Source: Planctomycetia bacterium (lineage in GTDB: Bacteria > Planctomycetota > UBA8108 > UBA1146). From it: a DNA stretch of 55,322 bases. How positions within the stretch are numbered: position 1 is the stretch's first letter; every line of letters begins with the position of its first letter. Below the pieces are notes generated by a model. That model did not search any database. It was not told the DNA's origin and saw only the letters and a program-made list of their open reading frames with translations. This document shows, piece after piece, positions 43,900 through 51,887 of this stretch. The translations under genes were made by a program, and so were the position numbers. The DNA lies in NCBI GenBank assembly GCA_012269595.1, contig JAAXJX010000025.1, positions 1-55,322 on the forward strand. Reading direction: 5' to 3'.

Positions 43900-44970
43900 A
43901 TGTCCAGAATTGTTCATGTTGTCGGCACCGGAACCATCGGTGAGCCACTCATCGGCCTCTTGTGTCATTTCAAAGAAAAACTCGGCATCGACGAGGTCAC
44001 TTTCAACAAGCGATCTCCGCTCTTCACTGACCGTTCCAAAGTCAAAACACTTCTGGATCGTGGTGCGAAGCTTTCCACTTCTCAGGAAGCGATGTCCGGA
44101 TTTGAAAAACTCGGTCTCAAGGCAGAATTTGAGACCCGCGAAGCCATCGAGCGATCCGCAGTGGTCATCGACTGCACGCCTTCAGGTGCAGGCCTGGCCA
44201 ACAAATCGGAATTCTATGAATCCGCATCATCGGTCAAGGGATTCATTGCCCAGGGATCAGAGTTTGGCTTCGGCAAGATGTATGCCCGGGGGATCAATGA
44301 CGAGGCTCTCGTTCCCGGCGAAGACCGCTTCCTTCATGTGGTGTCTTGCAATACCCACAATCTGGCGGCGATTCTCAAGACCCTTGCGATGGAAAATGGT
44401 CGTGAACCGCAAAACCTTGTCTCTGCAGACTTCGTTTGCATGCGCAGGGCCAATGACGTCAGTCAGGACGCCGGCTTCGCACCTTCACCCCAGGTGGGCA
44501 AGCATAAGGACGAGTCCTTTGGCACTCACCATGCGCGAGACGCCCATCATCTCTTCAAGACGATGAACCTCAGCTACCAGAATCTCTACTCCAGCGCAGT
44601 CAAGCTCAACTCACAGTACATGCATACGTTGAGGTTCCGCATTCGTGTGGAAAAAGACACCTCTGTGGAGCAGTTGATGGAATTGATTCGCGAGAATGAT
44701 CGCCTCGCGGTGACGTACAAGAAGTCAGCCAACCAGGTGTTCAGTTTCGGCAGGGATCACGGTTTCTTCGGCAGAATCCTGAATCAGACCGTCATTCCTC
44801 ATGAGACTCTCTCAGTGGTCGACGGCCGCTGGATCACCGGTTTCTGTTTCACTCCGCAGGACGGCAACAGCCTGCTGTCTTCGGTGGCGAGTACCAACTG
44901 GTTGCTCGATCCGGAAGACTACGAGTCCAGGCTTCAGGTTCTGAAGCCCTGGTTCTTTGAAGAGGTTTAA
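43900..44970 (+). CDS. Type II (archaeal-type) glyceraldehyde-3-phosphate dehydrogenase homologue
   Basis: The layout matches type II GAPDH, the family typical of archaea: a Rossmann start VVGTGTIGEPL, the DCTPSGAGLANKSEFYE block, FIAQGSEF, and the active-site segment VVSC150NTHNL with the catalytic Cys. At 356 residues it is of family length, with a slightly diverged C-terminus. It would oxidise glyceraldehyde 3-phosphate with NAD(P)+ and phosphate, but the usual CNT(T/A) is here CNTH, so the substrate could differ. It stands alone after a terminator and converges on the next gene with a 4-bp overlap. Bacterial genomes usually carry the unrelated type I enzyme. Confidence 0.82.
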   Translation: MSRIVHVVGTGTIGEPLIGLLCHFKEKLGIDEVTFNKRSPLFTDRSKVKTLLDRGAKLSTSQEAMSGFEKLGLKAEFETREAIERSAVVIDCTPSGAGLANKSEFYESASSVKGFIAQGSEFGFGKMYARGINDEALVPGEDRFLHVVSCNTHNLAAILKTLAMENGREPQNLVSADFVCMRRANDVSQDAGFAPSPQVGKHKDESFGTHHARDAHHLFKTMNLSYQNLYSSAVKLNSQYMHTLRFRIRVEKDTSVEQLMELIRENDRLAVTYKKSANQVFSFGRDHGFFGRILNQTVIPHETLSVVDGRWITGFCFTPQDGNSLLSSVASTNWLLDPEDYESRLQVLKPWFFEEV

Positions 44971-45752
44971 TCCTCGAAATTGAGATCTGTTTCTTCCCGG
45001 GGGGTTTTGCCCTCGGGAAGAAGCGGTTCGATTTCAAACTCCGCCCCCGGAACAAGATCCAACTCCAGCCAACCGAGAACGTTCTCGATGGGGTCCTCCG
45101 CAACGCCACCCTGGCCTGCGGGATTTTCCTTCAATGCTTCCAGTGATTCCCCGAGCAGTACGTTGCCGTGGGGGAAATCCCTTTGCAAAACCTCTTCGAT
45201 CAGATCGACGGCATCCGCCATTCCCAAATGTGACAGCGCCGTCGCCGCCGCTTCCCGTCTGGGTAAAGGGAGCTGTTGGGAGAGAAGATCCTTGCGCAGC
45301 CGCTCTTCGATGGCCGTTCTTTGCTGGGGAAGTTCGTGAAGTGAAATCCCTTCGAGGGCCTCAATCGCCAGAGAGGCGGTTTCCCCCTCGAGTTGGGGGT
45401 CTTCCAGCATTTCCAGAATCGCTTCAAACGCTGGGTCACCGATTCGCTGAAGAGATCGAATGGAGATCCGTTGCAGCATCTCATCCTCATCCCTCAAAGC
45501 CTGCAGAAAGATGGGGGTGGATGGAGCACTGCGCAGTTCTCCGAGAATCAGTGCCATGCACAATTCTCCGGGGAGGAACCCTTCTTCTTCATCGATCAGC
45601 TGCTGAATTCGTTCGATCATCGACTGTTCAAGTTCAGGGTCATCAAAGACGGTGTTGATCAACTGGATGCAGGCTTCGGTGACCTCATCCAGGTCTCCCA
45701 GGAAAAGATTGGCCAGTCGCGGATCCAGTGAAGATGGCAGTGATTCATTCAT
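44967..45752 (-). CDS. HEAT-repeat-like protein (261 aa)
   Basis: A cytosolic, acidic all-alpha protein with repeated helix pairs of HEAT type (FLQALRDEDEMLQRISIRSLQRIGD, ILEMLEDPQLEGETASLAIEALEG), read in parts. There is no signal peptide. Such repeats usually mediate protein contacts, so an accessory or scaffold role is likely, with no partner evident. It is convergent with the GAPDH-like gene, overlapping by 4 bp, and divergent from the glycoside hydrolase gene. Confidence 0.7.
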   Translation of the reverse strand: MNESLPSSLDPRLANLFLGDLDEVTEACIQLINTVFDDPELEQSMIERIQQLIDEEEGFLPGELCMALILGELRSAPSTPIFLQALRDEDEMLQRISIRSLQRIGDPAFEAILEMLEDPQLEGETASLAIEALEGISLHELPQQRTAIEERLRKDLLSQQLPLPRREAAATALSHLGMADAVDLIEEVLQRDFPHGNVLLGESLEALKENPAGQGGVAEDPIENVLGWLELDLVPGAEFEIEPLLPEGKTPREETDLNFED

Positions 45753-45860
45753 AGCCCTATTGTCCCTCTTCAGGGGGGAGATGGCCAGTCACACCTGCTT
45801 CTTTGCCAATTCACCAGGGACGTTGCTGGTTCCATTCTCTGGAGCGGATATTCTTCACCC

Positions 45861-47393
45861 ATGAGCAATCATCAGGATCCTCAACGCGCAGGACAGCGAC
45901 TCTGGATCGGTGTCCCCTCCACGGAACTTGATTCCGCAACGATCGAGCTTCTGCAGGAGCTGCAGCCGGGTGGGGTAATCCTCTTCCGGAGAAACATAGA
46001 ATCCGCCGATCAGGTCAAGAATCTGACTCGGGATCTGCGCAAATGGGCCGGCGAATCCCTTCACATCTGTATCGACCAAGAGGGGGGAAGAGTCGTCCGC
46101 TTTCCCGACGGGATCACCTTTTTCCCGGGAAACATGGCTCTTGGATCCCTGTCGTGCAGTGATCCCGAGGTCGCCCTCGAGTTGGCATTTGCCCAGGGTT
46201 GGCATACCGGCAAGGAATTGCTCGAACTGGGGATCGATATCAATCTGGCTCCCTGCGTGGACCTGGTTACGTCTCCCCATTCAAGAGGGATTGGCTCACG
46301 CTCGTTTGGTTCTGACCCCCAGCGTGCTCTGGCTTTGGCCAGTGCTCTCGGAAGAGGAATGCGATCTGCTGGAGTGCGGGATTGCTGGAAACACTTTCCG
46401 GGACTTGGACGGGTGACGGTCGATCCCCATTTCGGATTGCCCGCGACCGATCCGGAAGAGAGTGCTTCAGATTTGATTCCATTTGGGGGTGCAGAGGAAG
46501 CCGGGGCCTCCATCGTGATGACGAGTCACGTCATCGCCCGAGCCTTCGATGCCGATTTGCCTGTGACCATCTCGTCGAGAGCGGTGAACCACCTGAGGTC
46601 GAAGTTGAACTTCTCAGGGGTAGTGATGACCGATTGTCTCGAAATGGGTGGGGTTTCCGGGCTATCACCTGAAGAGGTGGCCAAGGGGGCGATGGCGGCC
46701 GGGCATGATGTTCTCCTGGTCAGTCATACTCCCGACTTGCAGCGCGCAATCCATCACCGGATTGAGAAAGAGATTGAGGAGGAATCTGCTCCGCACTTGC
46801 AAAGCCTGCAGAGAATCTCTGCTCTGGCTATGGGTACTGAGATCTCCGCAGACAGGCAGGAGGCCATCCCGCTTCTGACCGGTGGGGAAGTCGCCCGAAA
46901 GATCTGTCGTGGGGGAGTCAGTCTGCTTCAGGGTCGTCTTCCGGAAACGCCGATCACTGGAGACTGGAGTCTGGTGCTGCCAGAACAGTTCAGCCACAGC
47001 CCTGTGGAGGATTCCAGATCTTCTGCCGAATTGGACCTGCTGGCACAAAAACTGCCGATGGTCTCGAGGACACTGCGTTTTGATTCCCCTGAAAAATTAG
47101 CGAGATTGGCGTCTGTCACTGGAGACCGTATTGCGGAAGGCAAACTTCTCCTCGCAGTTCAGGGTGCACGGCTCGACTCCCATTACCGTGAAGTCCTCGA
47201 AGCACTTGCAGAGAGTCTGGATTCTCTGGTGGTTCTGCTCCTCGACGATTCCAGAGATTTGGTCGCCATGCCAGAATCGGACAATCTCGCGGTCCTCTGT
47301 GCCCATGGGGCTCGACCTTTGCATCTGGAAACCCTATCAGAAGTACTGAGGGGGGAGATCCCGCCGGGTTACGGTCAGCCCATCGGAGGTTGA
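45861..47393 (+). CDS. nagZ: NagZ-like beta-N-acetylhexosaminidase, glycoside hydrolase family 3
   Basis: GH3 enzymes of this type remove N-acetylglucosamine from muropeptides during cell-wall recycling. Motifs seen are LQPGGVILFRRN, CIDQEGGRVVRF, KHFPGLGRVTVDPHFGLP (the Asp-His acid/base loop typical of NagZ) and VVMTDCLEMGG with the likely nucleophile Asp. There is no signal peptide, which fits a cytosolic enzyme. The 510-residue length exceeds a minimal NagZ (about 340) because of a C-terminal domain of about 170 residues, as in two-domain GH3 proteins. Substrate is inferred from family. Confidence 0.88.
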   Translation: MSNHQDPQRAGQRLWIGVPSTELDSATIELLQELQPGGVILFRRNIESADQVKNLTRDLRKWAGESLHICIDQEGGRVVRFPDGITFFPGNMALGSLSCSDPEVALELAFAQGWHTGKELLELGIDINLAPCVDLVTSPHSRGIGSRSFGSDPQRALALASALGRGMRSAGVRDCWKHFPGLGRVTVDPHFGLPATDPEESASDLIPFGGAEEAGASIVMTSHVIARAFDADLPVTISSRAVNHLRSKLNFSGVVMTDCLEMGGVSGLSPEEVAKGAMAAGHDVLLVSHTPDLQRAIHHRIEKEIEEESAPHLQSLQRISALAMGTEISADRQEAIPLLTGGEVARKICRGGVSLLQGRLPETPITGDWSLVLPEQFSHSPVEDSRSSAELDLLAQKLPMVSRTLRFDSPEKLARLASVTGDRIAEGKLLLAVQGARLDSHYREVLEALAESLDSLVVLLLDDSRDLVAMPESDNLAVLCAHGARPLHLETLSEVLRGEIPPGYGQPIGG

Positions 47394-47412
47394 CCTCTTG
47401 AATCAAAAGAAA

Positions 47413-47447
47413 AAGAGCCCGCAGATCGTCTCGATCTGCGGGCTCTT
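47413..47447 (-). terminator. Bidirectional terminator between nagZ and boxB
   Basis: A perfect 16-bp stem AAGAGCCCGCAGATCG with a 3-nt loop. The A-rich left flank gives a T-rich tract on the minus strand, so it mainly ends the boxC-boxB transcript and may also end nagZ. Confidence 0.9.
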
Positions 47448-47469
47448 GCTGTTTTGCCTGAAATGATTC

Positions 47470-48885
47470 TTACAGGCGGACGTATTCGAACTCGACAGCC
47501 TGACCATTGATTCCCCTTGAAGGCGGGGCGATCCAGTTGGCCATTTTTCCCGGTTCGGTGACGGGGTGCATGATCGACTTCAGGTAGTCATTGTCCTCGG
47601 TGTTCAGCATCCAGGTGTGCATGTTGGCGCGGAACTCTTCTTCGGTGATCAGGTTTCCTTCCGGATCGAAGTGGTGATCGGAATAGATTCCCTGTGCACG
47701 GTGGAAGCGGCGGTTCGGCAACTTGAAGCGGGTATCGAGACCGCTCTTCTCGAGGGTACGGTTCCATTTGCGAAGAGCTCTCTCGCAGTCGGCGATGTAT
47801 TCCTCGCGGAGGACTTCGTTGAGTGTGTTCCGGTAGGGCATCTCTTCATCGACGATCACACCGTTCTTGACGATGGGGATCACCTTGATGCCATCCTTCA
47901 TGATGTGGTCTTCGTAGCGGCCCGGCTCCTTGAAGCGACCCTTGAGGCCTTCTCCAAAGAAGTTGGCGGCGTTGGAGGAGATCTCGCCACCAAAGAGATC
48001 GAGACTGTAGCTGAACCAGTAGTTGATGGACCTCTGGATCATGTCCAGCGGAATGCCTCCGGCAGTTTCAGCCTGACCGTCTGTTTCCTTGGTCAACTCG
48101 GCACTGCGTTTGATGATGCGATCGATTCCAGTCTCACCCACGAAGAGGTGGTGCGCTTCCTCGGTCAGCATGAACTCACAGGTTCTCGCCAAGGGCTCGA
48201 ATCCACTTTCTGCCAGCGAGGCCAACTGGAACTTGCCATCGCGGTCGGTGAAGTGGGTGAAGCTGAAGAAGGAGAGCCAGTGGTCACAAGGCTCGTTGAA
48301 AGCATTGAGGATCCTCGGCTTGTCCTCGTCACCACTGCGGCGGCTGAGCAACTCTTCCGCCTCGTCGCGACCGTCCTTGCCAAAGAAGCGGAAGAGAAGG
48401 TAGACCATCGCCCACAGGTGGCGGCCCTCTTCCACATTGACTTGGAACAGGTTGCGCATGTCGTAGAGGGACGGGGCAATGCTTCCCAGGTATCTTTGCT
48501 GTTCCACGGACGCGGGCTCAGTATCCGCCTGGGTGACGATGATACGGCGGAGGTTTCCGCGGTATTCACCGGGAATCTCTTTCCACGTCGGCTTGCCGTA
48601 GTGGTCACCAAAGCCAATGGTGCGCTGGCTGTCACCATCGGGGGCGAGGAAAATACCCCAGCGGTAGTCGGGCATTTTGACGTAGTCAAAGTTGGCCCAG
48701 CCACCCGCTTCCACGGAGACGGCGGTCCGCAGGTAGATGTCTTTCGACTGGAAACCGACAGGCCCCATGTCATTCCACCACTCCATGTAGAGGGGTAGCC
48801 AATGCTCCAGAGCGCGTTGCAAACGCTTGTCGCTCGAGAGATCGACGTTGTTCGGAATTTTGCCGTTCTGATCTACCTTGCTCAT
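47470..48885 (-). CDS. boxB: Benzoyl-CoA 2,3-epoxidase subunit BoxB
   Basis: BoxB is the diiron oxygenase of the aerobic box pathway; with its reductase BoxA it uses O2 and NADPH to turn benzoyl-CoA into the 2,3-epoxide. The 471-residue length matches the family. Residues that look like the diiron ligands are in place: E123 (ADTEPAS), E153 and H156 (VEEGRHLW), D214 (HFTDRDG), and E243 and H246 (TEEAHHLFVGE). It lies 13 bp downstream of boxC in the same operon and is followed by a terminator. boxA is not in the window. Confidence 0.95.
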   Translation of the reverse strand: MSKVDQNGKIPNNVDLSSDKRLQRALEHWLPLYMEWWNDMGPVGFQSKDIYLRTAVSVEAGGWANFDYVKMPDYRWGIFLAPDGDSQRTIGFGDHYGKPTWKEIPGEYRGNLRRIIVTQADTEPASVEQQRYLGSIAPSLYDMRNLFQVNVEEGRHLWAMVYLLFRFFGKDGRDEAEELLSRRSGDEDKPRILNAFNEPCDHWLSFFSFTHFTDRDGKFQLASLAESGFEPLARTCEFMLTEEAHHLFVGETGIDRIIKRSAELTKETDGQAETAGGIPLDMIQRSINYWFSYSLDLFGGEISSNAANFFGEGLKGRFKEPGRYEDHIMKDGIKVIPIVKNGVIVDEEMPYRNTLNEVLREEYIADCERALRKWNRTLEKSGLDTRFKLPNRRFHRAQGIYSDHHFDPEGNLITEEEFRANMHTWMLNTEDNDYLKSIMHPVTEPGKMANWIAPPSRGINGQAVEFEYVRL

Positions 48886-48898
48886 GTAAGTCCCCCGT

Positions 48899-50533
48899 TC
48901 AAACCCTGTCCCATGCGAACTCCGGTCTCTCCGGGCGTCCGTACAGGGTCAAGGCTCCATTCGGTCCAGTTGCATTGGGTCTGATGAAAATCCAGTTTTG
49001 CCATGCGCTCAAACGACCGAAGACCTTGCTTTCCATGTTCTCCGGTCCAGCGAATCTCAGATTGGCTTCCATGCCGGTGAGGGAGTCGGGCGAAAGGCTG
49101 ACTCGCTCATCGATGGCCACGGGAACCATGTCTTCAAAATCAAATTCGTCAAGGGCCTCGGTAATCAGGCCCATTTCCTCGGCGTCAGTGGCGTCCAGGC
49201 GATCGAAGTTGCCCTGACTGTTGGCGCAGAGTTCTTCCTCGCCGAGGAGTCGGCAAGCGTGACGGGTGATGCCGGTCGTCATCGGCAGCAGGCCCTCATT
49301 CATCGGTGATCGCTGAATCTCGATCCCGTCTTCGTCCAGCATGTAGAGGCGATCACAGGCGAGGGCCAGTTCGAGGAGAGATCCACCGAAGCAGGATCCG
49401 TTCTCGATCAACGCAAAGAAACTGCAGGAGGTTCTTTCAACACGCTGGATCACGTGGCTCATCAGGTAGGTGATCTGGTCGACGAGCCAGTCTCCCTGAT
49501 GATCGATGAGGATCTGATCCCACGCCTTGATGTCGTCCAGGTTGCCCTGGGTGCTCAGCAACACCAGGCCAGTGTCGTGACGGTTTACCCTCAAATCGAG
49601 GATGGCGTCTTCCAGCTCCCGGGCAAATTTCAGTGGCCAGAACTGGTCTCCAGCGGCATGGATCTCTTCAACGGAGGAAGGAGCTCCCTCTGCGGAGGGA
49701 ACCTGAATCTCCAGCTTGGCAGTGCGACGATCATTTTCGTAGGTGACGCTCAAGGTGGAGTACTTGCGAACGTTATCTTCATCAACGAAGGGGATCTCAC
49801 CCAAAGCGATACCCTTGCGGTCAGCACGACCGGGGCGTTGCTCCCTGTGGGATACGAGGTGTTCTGCAAGTTTGTCGTTGAACTTGGACTTGGGGGCGAT
49901 GGCGTCGACCAGTCCCCAGTTGAGGGCTTTCTTGCCCTTGAAGCCTTCGGCGAGGGTGCAGAAGACGTCGGCACGGTCGCGACGGACCTTGCGTTTGTCG
50001 ACGAGACGGGTCAGGCCTCCGGTACCGGGAAGCACTCCCAGAAGGGGAGTCTCCGGAAGACTGACGGCACTGTTTCCATCGTCGACGAGCCAGATCTCCT
50101 CGCAGGCGAGAGCCAGTTCGTATCCACCTCCGGCACAGGGGCCGGTGATGGCGCAAACGGTGGCAACATCCGCCTGTTCTGCCCAGTCCTCCAGTTCGCA
50201 ACGGGTCTCGTTGGTGAACTTGCAGAAGTTGACTTTCCAGCCGTGAGTGGAAACTCCGAGCATGTGGATGTTGGCGCCCGCACAGAAGACCTGTTCATGG
50301 GCACTGCTGACCACCAGGGAGGTGATCTCCGGGTGCTCGAAGCGCAGTCTGCGGACGATGTCTGCCAACTCGATGTCGACTCCCAGATCGTAGGAGTTCA
50401 ACTTCAGTTCGTAGCCTTCTCTGAGGGGGTGATTCGGGTTCACATTCATGTTGACCCGCATCTCCTGCCCATTTTTCTCGATCTGCCAATGACGGTACTG
50501 AGACGGGTGGGTCTGCAGGGAAATGTTGTCCAT
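48899..50533 (-). CDS. boxC: Benzoyl-CoA-dihydrodiol lyase BoxC
   Basis: BoxC is a crotonase-fold enzyme that hydrolytically opens the ring of 2,3-epoxybenzoyl-CoA to 3,4-dehydroadipyl-CoA semialdehyde and formate. The protein has two crotonase-like halves; the first has VVSSAHEQVFCAGANIHML and CAITGPCAGGGYELALACEE, the second CSFFALIENGSCFGGSLLELALACDR. The frame opens at 50872, but ATG 50533 is chosen: AGGAAAGGGA lies 7 bp upstream, the preceding part is low-complexity, and 544 residues is close to the family's usual length. boxB follows after 13 bp. Confidence 0.94.
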   Translation of the reverse strand: MDNISLQTHPSQYRHWQIEKNGQEMRVNMNVNPNHPLREGYELKLNSYDLGVDIELADIVRRLRFEHPEITSLVVSSAHEQVFCAGANIHMLGVSTHGWKVNFCKFTNETRCELEDWAEQADVATVCAITGPCAGGGYELALACEEIWLVDDGNSAVSLPETPLLGVLPGTGGLTRLVDKRKVRRDRADVFCTLAEGFKGKKALNWGLVDAIAPKSKFNDKLAEHLVSHREQRPGRADRKGIALGEIPFVDEDNVRKYSTLSVTYENDRRTAKLEIQVPSAEGAPSSVEEIHAAGDQFWPLKFARELEDAILDLRVNRHDTGLVLLSTQGNLDDIKAWDQILIDHQGDWLVDQITYLMSHVIQRVERTSCSFFALIENGSCFGGSLLELALACDRLYMLDEDGIEIQRSPMNEGLLPMTTGITRHACRLLGEEELCANSQGNFDRLDATDAEEMGLITEALDEFDFEDMVPVAIDERVSLSPDSLTGMEANLRFAGPENMESKVFGRLSAWQNWIFIRPNATGPNGALTLYGRPERPEFAWDRV

Positions 50534-50851
50534 GGCGTGGTCCCTTTCCTGGTCCATGTCCATTTGGTCATTGCCCGGAGACATCGCCGGGGTCATCCCA
50601 GTTTGAAGGGACGAATCGGGCGTAGTCTGTTGTCCGGCACCTCCCGTTTGGGCGGATTCCGGATTTCCGGTCGTAGACCCCCCATCCTGCATGAATGGGA
50701 CATGGGTGGCAACCTTTACGGTCGCCTCGGAGGCGGGATTCTTGGACATGTTCTGGTGATACGATTTGCTGGAGGCGATGGGTAGCCTTGGGATATGATT
50801 CAGGACCGTCGGCCGGAGGTTTTTCTGGCCGGGAAAGGATGGATTCGCGCC
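50534..50851. other. Divergent control region between boxC and panD
   Basis: About 320 bp that should hold the promoters for boxCB (minus) and panD-hcrCAB (plus). Frames extend into it from both sides but have no family similarity there. I found no convincing operator. Confidence 0.5.
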
Positions 50852-51262
50852 ATGCGGCGAACCCTTCTGCATTCAAAAATACACCGTGCAACGGTCACTG
50901 GGGCAGATCTCGATTACGAGGGCAGTGTCTCCATTGATACCGATCTGCTGGAGGCTGCAGACATTCTGCCGGGCCAGCAGGTGCACATATGGAACATCAC
51001 CCGGGGAACCCGGATCGTGACCTACGCCCTGCCCGGTGAAGCGGGCTCCGGAACCATTTGTATCAATGGGGCCGCAGCTCACCAAAACGAGCCGGGGGAT
51101 CTGGTCATCATCGCCAGTTGGGTGGAATTGGAAGATGCCGAGGCCCGGGAGTACAAATCCCGGGTGGTGAGGGTCGATTCCGAGAATCGGATCACCGGTT
51201 CAGAGGCAGAAATTCCAGGACCATCCAAACCGTATCAGCGTGAGGCAGATCTCCAGAGCTGA
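50852..51262 (+). CDS. panD: Aspartate 1-decarboxylase proenzyme
   Basis: Makes beta-alanine from aspartate for pantothenate and coenzyme A. The chain self-cleaves at G24-S25 in YEGSVSID to form the pyruvoyl group; this site, the catalytic K9 and the R54-type region ([10 protein letters not shown]) and the GAAAH segment are present. ATG 50852 has AAAGGATGG upstream and gives 136 residues with the standard N-terminus ([20 protein letters not shown]); the longer frame from 50795 adds unrelated residues. It sits 49 bp before the hydroxybenzoyl-CoA reductase genes, so it may be in the same transcript. Confidence 0.93.
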   Translation: MRRTLLHSKIHRATVTGADLDYEGSVSIDTDLLEAADILPGQQVHIWNITRGTRIVTYALPGEAGSGTICINGAAAHQNEPGDLVIIASWVELEDAEAREYKSRVVRVDSENRITGSEAEIPGPSKPYQREADLQS

Positions 51263-51311
51263 TCGAACCGATCCCGACAGGGTCTCCGCCCAAAACCGGA
51301 GGAGGGGGCAA

Positions 51312-51887
51312 GTGGATTCACAGGACCAAAAGGCGGGTGAGCACCAGCAGGTGTTCCGTCTTCTCAACGTCAATGGCGAACCTCACCAGACAGGATTCTC
51401 TGTCCATCACTCCCTGCTGGAAGTGTTGCGTGAACAGTTGAACCTCACCGGAACCAAGCATGGCTGCGAACTGGGGGAGTGCGGAACCTGCACGGTCCTC
51501 ATCGACGGTCAGCCGGTACTCAGTTGTCTGGAACTGGCCGCAGAGTGTGAAGGCCGTGAAATCACCACCGTCGAAGGCATGATGAACGGCAATGATCTGC
51601 ATCCGCTTCAGGAGGCTTTCGCTGATCTGGGGGCTGCCCAGTGTGGTTACTGCACCCCGGGTATCCTCGTCACTGCCAAGGCTCTGCTGGAAGAGAACCC
51701 GGAGCCGACCCGCGATGAGATCGTCTCGGCATTGGCAGGAAACCTGTGCCGTTGCACCGGTTACCACAAGATCCTTGAGGGCATCGAGTGGGCTGCCGCC
51801 AAAATGCGCGGGGACAACGATTACACCCCTCCGAAGGAAGCGATTTACGGCGATCCCCTGCCAGGAGAGGGGGGCTCCCATGCATGA
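51312..51887 (+). CDS. hcrC: 4-hydroxybenzoyl-CoA reductase, [2Fe-2S] subunit HcrC
   Basis: The small iron-sulfur subunit of a molybdenum hydroxylase. Two [2Fe-2S] clusters are evident: C52, C57, C60, C72 (GCELGECGTC...SC) and C111, C114, C146, C148 (CGYCTPG...CRCTGY). GTG 51312 is chosen because GGAGGAGG lies 6 bp upstream, giving 191 residues; the frame opening at 51240 adds a tail without similarity. The next gene overlaps by 8 bp. The assignment to hydroxybenzoyl-CoA reductase rests mainly on the HcrB subunit further on. Confidence 0.92.
   Translation: MDSQDQKAGEHQQVFRLLNVNGEPHQTGFSVHHSLLEVLREQLNLTGTKHGCELGECGTCTVLIDGQPVLSCLELAAECEGREITTVEGMMNGNDLHPLQEAFADLGAAQCGYCTPGILVTAKALLEENPEPTRDEIVSALAGNLCRCTGYHKILEGIEWAAAKMRGDNDYTPPKEAIYGDPLPGEGGSHA

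Noticed and set aside
50688-50702. TGCA-N6-GGACA resembling regulator sites of benzoate operons
   Set aside because: A single imperfect half-type match in 320 bp is expected by chance, and no BoxR/BzdR gene is in the window.
47566-50785. Two long plus-strand frames (410 and 443 codons)
   Set aside because: They are antisense to boxB and boxC, which have full family motifs. They show no ribosome site and no domain.
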